Shown here: positions 21,225-28,749 of the stretch, in pieces
How the letters are laid out: each line of letters begins with the position of its first letter
Position numbering within the stretch: position 1 is the first letter of the stretch
Origin: CAZVWH01 sp964631175
Lineage (GTDB): Bacteria; Planctomycetota; Phycisphaerae; Sedimentisphaerales; Anaerobacaceae
Length of the DNA stretch: 37,969 bases
NCBI GenBank assembly: GCA_964631175.1
Contig: CAZVWH010000017.1
Coordinates: 1 to 37,969 of the forward strand
Reading direction: 5' to 3'
Position numbers and translations under genes: made by a program
Notes under the pieces: generated by a model
The model's database searches: none
Told to the model about the DNA's origin: nothing
The model's input: the letters and a program-made list of their open reading frames with translations, nothing else

Positions 21225-22193
21225 ATGGACAAAATAGGTCCTGAAGTTTCGATAGTAGTTCCGCTGCTGAATGAGCAGGACAACATCGAGCCGCTTTATG
21301 AGCAAATAACAAAGACCCTGGACAACAAGTACAAATATGAAATACTATTCATTGACGATGGCAGCACCGATAACAGCTTCGATATATTAACTCGACTGCA
21401 GAAAGCCAACGCCCGGATTCGGGTTATCTGCTTTCGTAAAAACTTCGGCCAAACAGCAGCGCTCAGTGCCGGCTTTGCACACGCACGAGGTCAAATCATC
21501 GCAGCGATTGACGCCGATTTGCAAAACGATCCCGCGGATATACCGAAAATGATTGATAAGCTCAACGAAGGATTTGACGTCGTAAGCGGCTGGAGAAAAA
21601 AAAGACATGATAATGCCATTACAAGACTCTTGCCTTCGAAAATCGCCAACTGGCTAATCTCAAAAATTACAGGCGTTAAGCTCCACGATTTCGGCTGCAC
21701 ATTAAAAGCGTACCGCAAAGAAATCCTGGCGGAGACAAAACTGTACGGAGAGATGCACCGCTTTATACCGGCTTTGGCCAGTTGGAGCGGAGCCAGAATC
21801 GCTGAGATTGTAGTCAACCACAGGCCGAGAACAACCGGCACCACCAAATATGGCCTGGAGCGGACGGTAAAAGTGATATTAGACCTTATTACCGTTAAGT
21901 TTCTTCTCAGTTTTTCTACTAAGCCGAATCAGCTATTCGGCGGCTGGGGGTTTCTGGCGCTTTTCTTTGGGGGTGTTTCGGGTTTGGTGGTTATTTTAAT
22001 GAAAATTCTACAAGGAAGAGATATGACCGGCAATGCCTTGTTGTATTTAACAATCCTGCTTTTCGTTATTGGCATTCAATTTATATTGATGGGTCTGTTG
22101 GCTGAGCTTTTAGTCAGAACATATCACGAATCACAAAACCGTCCCACTTACGTCATCAAAGAGATTCTCGAATCGTCCACCGAAGAGGGATAA
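21225..22193 (+). CDS. Polyprenyl-phosphate glycosyltransferase (GT2, DPM1/GtrB-like)
   Basis: A 322-residue membrane-bound GT2 enzyme predicted to transfer a hexose from a nucleotide sugar to polyprenyl phosphate. SIVVPLLNEQDN (9-20), FIDDGSTDNS (42-51) and AAIDADLQNDPADIP (93-107, the DxD region) form the catalytic domain. Two membrane helices (about 240-260 and 275-298) anchor the C-terminus, as in GtrB/ArnC. ATG 21225 has GGAG 6 bases upstream; a longer reading would start in the palindrome at 21131. The next gene, a GT39-like integral membrane transferase, is 5 bases downstream and is the obvious user of the lipid-linked sugar. Confidence 0.92.
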   Translation: MDKIGPEVSIVVPLLNEQDNIEPLYEQITKTLDNKYKYEILFIDDGSTDNSFDILTRLQKANARIRVICFRKNFGQTAALSAGFAHARGQIIAAIDADLQNDPADIPKMIDKLNEGFDVVSGWRKKRHDNAITRLLPSKIANWLISKITGVKLHDFGCTLKAYRKEILAETKLYGEMHRFIPALASWSGARIAEIVVNHRPRTTGTTKYGLERTVKVILDLITVKFLLSFSTKPNQLFGGWGFLALFFGGVSGLVVILMKILQGRDMTGNALLYLTILLFVIGIQFILMGLLAELLVRTYHESQNRPTYVIKEILESSTEEG

Positions 22194-22198
22194 CAAAT

Positions 22199-24109
22199 AT
22201 GAGTAAACCCATTCGAGACACAAGACGCCATCAAAGAAGAATAAAACCACCGGCTCGTAAAGTTATATCGCCCGGCGAACAAGTGGGCCTGGCCATTCTG
22301 CAAAAAAGAAAAGCTCGTCACCAGCGGATTGCAGTTTTAATCATAATTGCGATTCTGGCGACAATTCCATTTTCTCTTGGTAAATATTTTGAGCTTAGCT
22401 CCCCTGGTCCTTTCGATAGCGGAGCGTATGTTTATTCAGCCGCTCACATCCTCCAAGGGGCTAAAATCGGTGTCGAGGAAAAACCGAGTGCTCAGATGGG
22501 AACTCTGCTGGTCAATATCCTGGGTGTTCGGCTGTTCGGCTTTAATGACACCGGCCCGAAAATCATCCAGGCAATCATGCAGGCCGCCGCGTTACTGCTT
22601 ATGTTTACAGCGATGTGGAAGTTGTTCGGCTCGATTCTGCCTGCTGCTGTCGGTGTTATTGTGGCCTCTGCTTATCTTTCTGCGCCTGTAATCGCAAAAT
22701 TCGGCAACGTCAAAGAGCAATATATGATTGCTTGCATGGTGATGGGCGTAAGCTGTTTTGTTCTCTATCAGCTTAGTGAGCGTTGGTGGTTTGCTTTCTT
22801 GACGGGGGCTTTTCTAAGCTGGGCACCATTATTTAAGCCAACCGGCGTCTCGGCTATTGGAGCAATCGGCCTATTTGTAATCCTACAACCGATCCTGAAA
22901 AACAGGGCCTGGAAACAGACCGGTTTTGATATTTTACTGCTGTCAGCCGGTGCAGTAGCAGCAATTATGCCGCTTTATATATGGATTTTGGCATGGAACG
23001 TACAAACCACATTACCTTATTCGTTTATCTGGCGGACGCTGGGAAAGATGCTGCCAAGCGGAGCGCCTGACCTGCAAGCTAAACCGGCAACGGATTATGT
23101 CGGGGGAAGCCGAAAATTTGTGCCCTTTTCGAAACAATGGCCGATAGTATTGCGATACTATGGCGTGCTTGTGCTGCCTATTGCTTTGGCTATCGGGGCG
23201 ATTGTCGCACGAGTTATACGTATGATTTGGCAGGTCGTCTCAACAAAGAAAATAGAGGCAAAAACATACGACCGCTTTGTGCTGCTGTTTGCCCTCTGGT
23301 GGATACTGGATATGGCCTTTGTCTGGATAAGTCCGCATTCTTATGAGCAGTATTACCTGCCTCTGAATGCCTCGGCTGCAATGTTAGGCGGATATTTGAT
23401 AGCGATCTACAGCGACAAAATCGAATTTGCGGTCAATAAAACCGTGTGGATTATATTAGGTATTTTTGGTCTGTTTTTAATAATTGCTTTGTCATGGCAA
23501 ATATTCTTTGGCTTGGAAAAAAGTCCGTATAGTGGGCAAAGCTATGGCGAAAAATCAAGAGGCTACCTGCAAAAATACAGGGAAATCTCCCGAAATCCGG
23601 ATTATCCCTGGCAGATGGTTGGTGAATATATCCGTACAAACTCGCAGCCGTCGGATAAGATTTACGTTTGGGGCTGGGTGCCGGGCATATATGTTAAAGC
23701 CCAGCGGTTATCTTCCGCGTCCCGTGCTTTTACCAGCACAATGCACATAAAAACGCCGGATGCGTTGGCGGAAATGGTAGCCGGGCTGTTGGCTGAATTC
23801 GAGAAGGAGCCACCGAGATTTATTGTCGATACTCATAACAGACATTTTCCTTATGACGGCAGACCTCCCTTGGAACTCTTTCCGCTTCTGCAGCAGCAGA
23901 TCCTCAAAAGAGCAATTACAAAAGCCGCTAATCCGGATGAGGCCTACGCCGAGTGGCTTACAAAAAACGTTGACTCTGATGAGGCTGGGCGTTTCAGAGC
24001 GATGAAGCCGTTTAGAGAATATGTTATGAAAAACTACAAAATTATTCAGTCATTCAGCCAGTTCGTTATATTTGAGCTGAAAAGTTCCCCAGTAAAAGAC
24101 CCCGCCTAA
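22199..24109 (+). CDS. GT39/ArnT-like integral membrane glycosyltransferase
   Basis: A 636-residue protein with about ten hydrophobic helices beginning near residue 44. FDSGAYVYSAAHILQG (72-87) matches the first periplasmic loop of dolichyl-phosphate-mannose protein mannosyltransferase-like enzymes (catalytic Asp in D-S/E), followed by PSAQMGTLLVNILGVRLFG. The C-terminal soluble part (WQMVGEYIRTNSQPSDKIYV, WVPGIYVKAQR) is usual for the PMT_2 group. It should move a sugar from a polyprenyl carrier to a protein or glycan acceptor on the outer face of the inner membrane. A GAGGG ribosome binding site lies in the end of the GT2 gene. The stop codon is inside the compound palindrome at 24093-24180. 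Confidence 0.85.
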   Translation: MSKPIRDTRRHQRRIKPPARKVISPGEQVGLAILQKRKARHQRIAVLIIIAILATIPFSLGKYFELSSPGPFDSGAYVYSAAHILQGAKIGVEEKPSAQMGTLLVNILGVRLFGFNDTGPKIIQAIMQAAALLLMFTAMWKLFGSILPAAVGVIVASAYLSAPVIAKFGNVKEQYMIACMVMGVSCFVLYQLSERWWFAFLTGAFLSWAPLFKPTGVSAIGAIGLFVILQPILKNRAWKQTGFDILLLSAGAVAAIMPLYIWILAWNVQTTLPYSFIWRTLGKMLPSGAPDLQAKPATDYVGGSRKFVPFSKQWPIVLRYYGVLVLPIALAIGAIVARVIRMIWQVVSTKKIEAKTYDRFVLLFALWWILDMAFVWISPHSYEQYYLPLNASAAMLGGYLIAIYSDKIEFAVNKTVWIILGIFGLFLIIALSWQIFFGLEKSPYSGQSYGEKSRGYLQKYREISRNPDYPWQMVGEYIRTNSQPSDKIYVWGWVPGIYVKAQRLSSASRAFTSTMHIKTPDALAEMVAGLLAEFEKEPPRFIVDTHNRHFPYDGRPPLELFPLLQQQILKRAITKAANPDEAYAEWLTKNVDSDEAGRFRAMKPFREYVMKNYKIIQSFSQFVIFELKSSPVKDPA

Positions 24110-24180
24110 AAGGCGGGCTAAATGTTTAGCCCCCCAATTTATTGGGGGGTTTCCAAACTCGCGTTTTACGTGAGGTCTTA
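24093..24180. repeat. Compound palindrome between the GT39-like and GT4 genes
   Basis: Outer TAAAAGACC / GGTCTTA arms enclose four hairpins in a row: CCCGCCT-AAA-AGGCGGG (24101-24117), CTAAATGTTTAG (24118-24129), CCCCCCAAT-TT-ATTGGGGGG (24130-24149) and CTCGCGT / ACGTGAG (24158-24174). It contains the stop codon of the GT39-like gene and ends 10 bases before the GT4 start. Confidence 0.85.
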
Positions 24181-24190
24181 GGCAATAGTT

Positions 24191-25360
24191 GTGTCGAAAT
24201 TAAACCTGCTTATGCTCAACTTTGAATTTCCGCCCATCGGCGGCGGAGCAGCTCATGCACATTTCTGTCTGCTGAAACAATATGCCGGCCGTGACGACCT
24301 GAAGGTCGATGTATTAACCTCGGCGGCGCCCTTAGGGGGCAAGCAGCCGGTTACTTTTGTCGAAGAATTCTCCGACAATATTAATATTTATAAAATCGGC
24401 CTTCACAAAAAGGACCTTCACTTCTGGCGCAAGACCGAAGTCATTGAGTGGCTGTTCAAGGCTAAATTTTATTACCGCAAGTTGCTGCAGGAAAAAAATT
24501 ATGATTTGGTTCATTCGTTTTTTGGGTTCCCCACGGCTTACCTGTGCTATCGAAGTGCAAAGAAACTTCCCTATATAATCTCGCTTCGCGGCTCGGATGT
24601 GCCGGGACGGCACGCAAGGTTAAAGCTGGATTATAAAATTCTTGCCCCCCTGCTATTTAAGCCGATCTGGAGAAATGCCGCTTTTTTGGTGGCCTGTAGT
24701 GAAGGATTAAAAGAGCGTGCTCTGCGTTTTCTACCGTCGGCCTCGATCGACGTTATCCCAAACGGTGTTGACCTCGACAACTTTAGCCCTGCCACCTGTG
24801 GGCAGGGCTTAGCCCCCGGCACAGGTCCGGGGGCTAATCTCCTGACCGTTGGAAGATTATCCGTCACCAAGCGCGTGGAAATGCTGATAGACACAGTCAA
24901 TATATTGAATAAGGATGGGTATAATGTTCATTTCACTATAGTTGGCGGCGGAAAATTTGAGCAGCAGCTCAGACATATTGTGGCAGATGCAAAACTCAGT
25001 GACATTATTGAGATAACCGGCAGAATTGATGCTGAAAAGATGCCGGATGTCTATCGTCAAAATGATATTTTCATTAGCGCCACAATGCAGGAGGGAATGA
25101 GCAATGCCATGCTGGAAGCGATGGCATCGGGCCTACCTATTGTCACCACTCGTTGCGAAGGTGTCGAAGAGCTGATAAAAGATAACGGCTTTATAGTCGA
25201 GACAGCGCAGGCAAAACAAATCGCAGACGCAATTAAGCAGTTAGTCGATGACCGGCAAACCCACAAAAAGATGTCCACTGCGGCCAGACAGCAAGCGGAA
25301 AAATTTAGCTGGAGCTCCGTAGCCGAAAGATATTTGAAAATCTATGAAAGTCTAAAATGA
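24191..25360 (+). CDS. GT4-family glycosyltransferase (first)
   Basis: A 389-residue GT-B enzyme. The N-terminal half begins LLMLNFEFPPIGGGAAHAHF (glycine-rich acceptor loop). The C-terminal half has VIPNGVDLDNF (188-198), LLTVGRLSVTKRVEMLI (217-233), FTIVGGGKFEQQL and the EX7E motif EGMSNAMLE (301-309). Translation starts with GTG at 24191 without a clear ribosome binding site. Two stretches look inserted: residues about 46-51 (PLGGK, palindrome 24326-24344) and 200-215 (ATCGQGLAPGTGPGA, palindrome 24782-24836), the second exactly in the loop between domains. Donor and acceptor are unknown. The stop overlaps the next start (ATGA). Confidence 0.9.
   Translation: MSKLNLLMLNFEFPPIGGGAAHAHFCLLKQYAGRDDLKVDVLTSAAPLGGKQPVTFVEEFSDNINIYKIGLHKKDLHFWRKTEVIEWLFKAKFYYRKLLQEKNYDLVHSFFGFPTAYLCYRSAKKLPYIISLRGSDVPGRHARLKLDYKILAPLLFKPIWRNAAFLVACSEGLKERALRFLPSASIDVIPNGVDLDNFSPATCGQGLAPGTGPGANLLTVGRLSVTKRVEMLIDTVNILNKDGYNVHFTIVGGGKFEQQLRHIVADAKLSDIIEITGRIDAEKMPDVYRQNDIFISATMQEGMSNAMLEAMASGLPIVTTRCEGVEELIKDNGFIVETAQAKQIADAIKQLVDDRQTHKKMSTAARQQAEKFSWSSVAERYLKIYESLK
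24326..24344. repeat. Short palindrome in the first GT4 gene
   Basis: GCGCCCTTAGGGGGCAAGC closely resembles GAGCCCCTAAGGGGCAAGC at 26593-26611 in the pyruvyl transferase gene. Both are read in frame. Confidence 0.5.
24782..24836. repeat. TTTAGCCC-type double palindrome in frame in the first GT4 gene
   Basis: TTTAGCCCTGCC (24782-24793) pairs with GGCAGGGCT (24801-24809), and AGCCCCCGG (24811-24819) with CCGGGGGCT (24828-24836). It is followed by AA, giving the family end GGGGGCTAA. It encodes about 16 Gly/Ala/Pro-rich residues. Confidence 0.8.
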
Positions 25361-26475
25361 GAATAAGGGTGCTACATGTAATAGACCATTTAGGCTACGG
25401 TGGTGCACCCATCGTCGTCAAAAATATTGCCGAGAAGACGGACAGACGGCTCTTCGAGACTTTTGTTTGCGCTTTGAGGACAAATCCTAACGCCCTGCCG
25501 ATCAAAGCCGAACTTATCAGCTTGACATACCATAGATATAATCCTTTTGCTGCATTTGCTATAGCAAGGCTATGTAAGAAATACAAAATAGATATAATAC
25601 ACGCTCACCTGCAAAAATCGATAATCAGCAGCTTGTTGGCGAGCTTTTTTTGCAGTAGTAAAATAATCCTCCACGAGCACGGCCCAATTCTTCGTGGCCG
25701 AAGCGGATTTGTCTATCGCTTACTCATAAAAACTCTTGGTTCAAGAGCAGCGATAGTAATTGCCAATTCGCAGGCAACGAAAGCGGCTTTGCTGCGGACT
25801 GTGGATTTTGCTGAGATCTCAGTACCCGTAGTCAGTAATTTTATTGATTTCGGTCGGCTTGACCCCGCTCTTTACGATCGAAACGAGGCCAGGGATGCTC
25901 TTGGAATTGACGAAAGTAAAATAGTCATAGGATTTATGGGAAGGTTCCACCGTTGCAAGGGAGCAGATTTGCTTGTTCAGGCCGCCGCGATTTTATCTGA
26001 AAAGGACCGGCGATTCTGCTTTGTTATTGTAGGTGACGGAGCAGAAAGAAATCGGCTTGAAGAACTGGTTCTTCGCTTAGACCTGAAAGAAAAGGTAATC
26101 TTTACCGGGATATGTAAAAATTCAGCGGAAGCTATAAAGGCGTTTGATATCGCTGTTATTCCCAGCAGACGGGAGGCGTTTGGTATTTCAGCTATCGAGT
26201 TTATGCGAATGAAAATACCTGTCGTTGCCTCACCGGTTGGAGGTTTGGTTGAATTGATTCGGCATGAGCAAACCGGAATTTTGTTGGACAGCTTAACCGC
26301 AGAGAATATTGCTGATGCCGTTAGCAGGCTTGTGCGGGACAGCCCTTTGCGGGAAAGACTGACCAAGAACGCTGAGCAATTCTGCCGCAAGTTCGACGGA
26401 AAAATGCAGTTGCAGCAAATAGAAAACATTTACAAAAACCTTGTTGCTAGGTCAGCTTGTTTAGAGAACAGTTAG
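25357..26475 (+). CDS. GT4-family glycosyltransferase (second)
   Basis: A 372-residue GT-B enzyme: VLHVIDHLGYGGAPIVVKNI (5-24) is the N-terminal glycine loop, IIHAHLQKSIISSLLASF follows, then IGFMGRFHRCKGADLLVQAA, FVIVGDGAERNRLEEL, VIFTGICKNSAEAI and the EX7E motif EAFGISAIE in PSRREAFGISAIEFMRMKIPVV. It overlaps the preceding gene by four bases (ATGA), which indicates coupled translation. Unlike its neighbour it has no obvious inserted segment. The role in building a surface glycan is inferred from the operon. Confidence 0.92.
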   Translation: MRIRVLHVIDHLGYGGAPIVVKNIAEKTDRRLFETFVCALRTNPNALPIKAELISLTYHRYNPFAAFAIARLCKKYKIDIIHAHLQKSIISSLLASFFCSSKIILHEHGPILRGRSGFVYRLLIKTLGSRAAIVIANSQATKAALLRTVDFAEISVPVVSNFIDFGRLDPALYDRNEARDALGIDESKIVIGFMGRFHRCKGADLLVQAAAILSEKDRRFCFVIVGDGAERNRLEELVLRLDLKEKVIFTGICKNSAEAIKAFDIAVIPSRREAFGISAIEFMRMKIPVVASPVGGLVELIRHEQTGILLDSLTAENIADAVSRLVRDSPLRERLTKNAEQFCRKFDGKMQLQQIENIYKNLVARSACLENS

Positions 26476-26490
26476 TGTCGGACAATATAT

Positions 26491-27693
26491 ATGAGGCGTA
26501 TCTCAATATTAGGTTCATTCAGTGGGAGAAATAAGGGCGACCTTGCCATCCTGCGCTCGGAGCTTATTCAACTTAAAACAAGAGCCGAAGAAGAGCCCCT
26601 AAGGGGCAAGCCCCCAGGGGGCAGGCTAACTGTGTACATTTTCACCAAAGATGTCCCCCAAATGAAGGAGTACCTGGGCGATCTTGTCACAGATCAAAAA
26701 GATAAAAAAAAGTCTTTCGACCAGGCTAAAGACGGGATGAATATAAAGATACTGAGAGGTTTTACTTCTTACATCGGGCCTAAGACACTGCCGATACTTG
26801 CGAAAAGTGATAAAATCATTATTGGAGGAGGTGGCATATTTTTCGATACCAGACTTTTTGATATTTCGTTCAATCATCTGCTGAATCTTTTTATCATTAC
26901 GTTGTGGCTTAAGCTGTTGGGCAAGCAAGCGTTGATATTTGCCGTGGGATGTTCGCATCTGAATTCAAGAATGGCGCGCTGGATGACGAAAATCGTTCTC
27001 AATAATGCCAAAGTAGTCAGTGCTCGCGATGAATTAAGCAAAAAAATCTTCTCCGAATGCACCGATAAAGAAATTGTCTTAGGCGCAGGTCCTGCGTTTT
27101 TGTTAGAACCGAAGAAAACTGTAAGAGCGGAAAAAATCTTGCAATCCTGGCCGGCCGGCAAGAAAATATTGCTTGGCCTAAGTGAGCTTATGTTTATCAA
27201 AAAAAACGTTGCAGACCCTCAAAATACATTGAGGCAATTCTTAAACTACGTTAGCAAATTCGCTGAGCAGAACGGCTACACCATACTGACATATACAAAC
27301 TATACCAATCAGAATTTCGCCTCAAAGATAGCAAAGCTCTGCGGAAAACCGGCGCAGACAATGTTGAAAGGTGAGAATCATCTTCTGCCGGAAGAATTGA
27401 TATATTTATTTTCAAAATTTGATTTTGTGATAGCAGCGCAGATGCACGTAGCGATATTTACTTATATCGCCAGCGTTGCTCTGATGAATCTTATATATGA
27501 TGACAAGGTGGAAGAGTTTAATAAGCTGATTGGCAACCGAAACTATTTGTACCTGGCTGAAATGGACGATGACCCGAAGGTGGCAAAGATTCTTTCTATT
27601 ACAACAGCCGGCAAAGCTATACCAAAGAGGGCATCGGTACATACGAGCAGCGAGAAGCTTATGGAGTTATTAAACGAGTTTGTTTGGAGTTAA
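26491..27693 (+). CDS. Polysaccharide pyruvyl transferase family protein
   Basis: A 400-residue protein of the CsaB/WcaK type, which put ketal pyruvate on sugars or are related to such enzymes. ISILGSFSGRNKGDLAIL (4-21) is the N-terminal nucleotide-fold start, KIIIGGGGIFFDTRLFD (108-124) the central glycine loop, VVSARDELSKKIF the middle, and FVIAAQMHVAIFTYIASVAL the C-terminal motif (R.H..i.A in most members; here Gln-Met-His). Two insertions look repeat-born: residues about 33-45 (EEEPLRGKPPGGR, palindromes 26595-26622) and about 74-82 (KSFDQAKDG, GTCTTT..AAAGAC palindrome at 26711-26732). It lies 15 bases after the GT4 gene. Confidence 0.88.
   Translation: MRRISILGSFSGRNKGDLAILRSELIQLKTRAEEEPLRGKPPGGRLTVYIFTKDVPQMKEYLGDLVTDQKDKKKSFDQAKDGMNIKILRGFTSYIGPKTLPILAKSDKIIIGGGGIFFDTRLFDISFNHLLNLFIITLWLKLLGKQALIFAVGCSHLNSRMARWMTKIVLNNAKVVSARDELSKKIFSECTDKEIVLGAGPAFLLEPKKTVRAEKILQSWPAGKKILLGLSELMFIKKNVADPQNTLRQFLNYVSKFAEQNGYTILTYTNYTNQNFASKIAKLCGKPAQTMLKGENHLLPEELIYLFSKFDFVIAAQMHVAIFTYIASVALMNLIYDDKVEEFNKLIGNRNYLYLAEMDDDPKVAKILSITTAGKAIPKRASVHTSSEKLMELLNEFVWS
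26595..26622. repeat. Twin short palindromes in frame in the pyruvyl transferase gene
   Basis: GCCCCT (26595-26600) / AGGGGC (26602-26607) and GCCCCC (26610-26615) / GGGGGC (26617-26622), followed by AGGCTAAC. A second palindrome of another family, GTCTTTCGACCAGGCTAAAG, lies about 90 bases further on. Confidence 0.65.
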
Positions 27694-27706
27694 AGCACAG
27701 TCCACC

Positions 27707-28717
27707 ATGGGCGGAGCAGATCGCACAAAACAGATATTAAAATCCCTGCTGAGGTTATCAGTAACAGCGGTTTTGCTCTGGCTGGTATTAAGTCGAATTG
27801 ATTTACAACAGGTGGGCCGATCAATAAAAGCCGCCAAGTGGCAGTTTCTAATAATTGTTTGGCTGTTAGCAATATTAGCTTTTTGGCTCCGCTCTGTAAA
27901 AATGGGTTTTATTCTAAAAAAGCAGAATTGTGAGGTTGACAGTATAAAGATATTCGGTGCCAGTGCGGTTACGATGCTTTACAGTCTGATTATGCCGGGC
28001 CTTCTGAGTACCGGCGTTAAGTGGTATATTCTTAAGCGGCACACGGGCAAAGGAAGTAACGTCTTTAGCAGTATGGTTTACAACCAGTTTATTATTTTTA
28101 TTTTGGTCAGTACAACTGCTCTGATTGCTCTGATCGCAACGAATCCAGCCAGCACCTGGCAGCTACCTGCAATTTGCTCCGTAATGCTGGCTTTATTGAC
28201 ATTTATCTATTTATCCCTATTGAACCGTACATTCGGGCCGAAACTGACCAGCCGACTTTCGCATATCCTAAATTATTTGTCGAGGTCGCTCAGTGACATT
28301 GGAAGGAGAATCCTGGAACAACTTTCGGTATTCCAGACATCTCCGTTGTCGTTCCATCTTAAAATTCTTGCACTGGAGTTTTTCTGCACAACAGTTGTCA
28401 GCACTACAATTTATATCTTTGCTGCAGAAGCAGCCGGAATAAATGTTCCTATCATGGTGCTGGTATGGCAGAGCGCTGTGGTTTTTATGCTGGGACGCTT
28501 GCCCATATCTATCGCCAACCTTGGCGTCAGAGAAGCTACACTCATCGGCACATTAGCCCTATACAAAGTGGATGCGTCTTCTGCTTTTTTGATGTCGATG
28601 ATAATCTTTTCAAACGCAATCTTGATGGCCGTCATAGGAGCAGTTTTTCAGCTATACTGGGTGTTCCATAAGCCGGAGGAAATAACAAGAGCTAATATCA
28701 ATCATAAAATGATGTGA
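27707..28717 (+). CDS. Lysylphosphatidylglycerol synthase-like (UPF0104) membrane protein
   Basis: A 336-residue integral membrane protein with about eight helices. The layout LRLSVTAVLLWLVLSRIDLQ, then IVWLLAILAFWLRSVKMGFI, YSLIMPGLLSTGVKWYILKR and MLGRLPISIANLGVREATLI is that of the LPG_synthase_TM/AglD-type family, with the conserved PG..G...R and P.....G.RE segments. These proteins are found in lipid modification and in surface glycan clusters, where some may flip or handle lipid-linked sugars. The start may be ATG 27707 or an upstream TTG at 27680 that overlaps the pyruvyl transferase gene; the ribosome binding site does not decide. It is the last gene of the operon. Confidence 0.85.
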   Translation: MGGADRTKQILKSLLRLSVTAVLLWLVLSRIDLQQVGRSIKAAKWQFLIIVWLLAILAFWLRSVKMGFILKKQNCEVDSIKIFGASAVTMLYSLIMPGLLSTGVKWYILKRHTGKGSNVFSSMVYNQFIIFILVSTTALIALIATNPASTWQLPAICSVMLALLTFIYLSLLNRTFGPKLTSRLSHILNYLSRSLSDIGRRILEQLSVFQTSPLSFHLKILALEFFCTTVVSTTIYIFAAEAAGINVPIMVLVWQSAVVFMLGRLPISIANLGVREATLIGTLALYKVDASSAFLMSMIIFSNAILMAVIGAVFQLYWVFHKPEEITRANINHKMM

Positions 28718-28749
28718 TTGATGTAGAATTGTTTTGAATTCGCAAGAGC

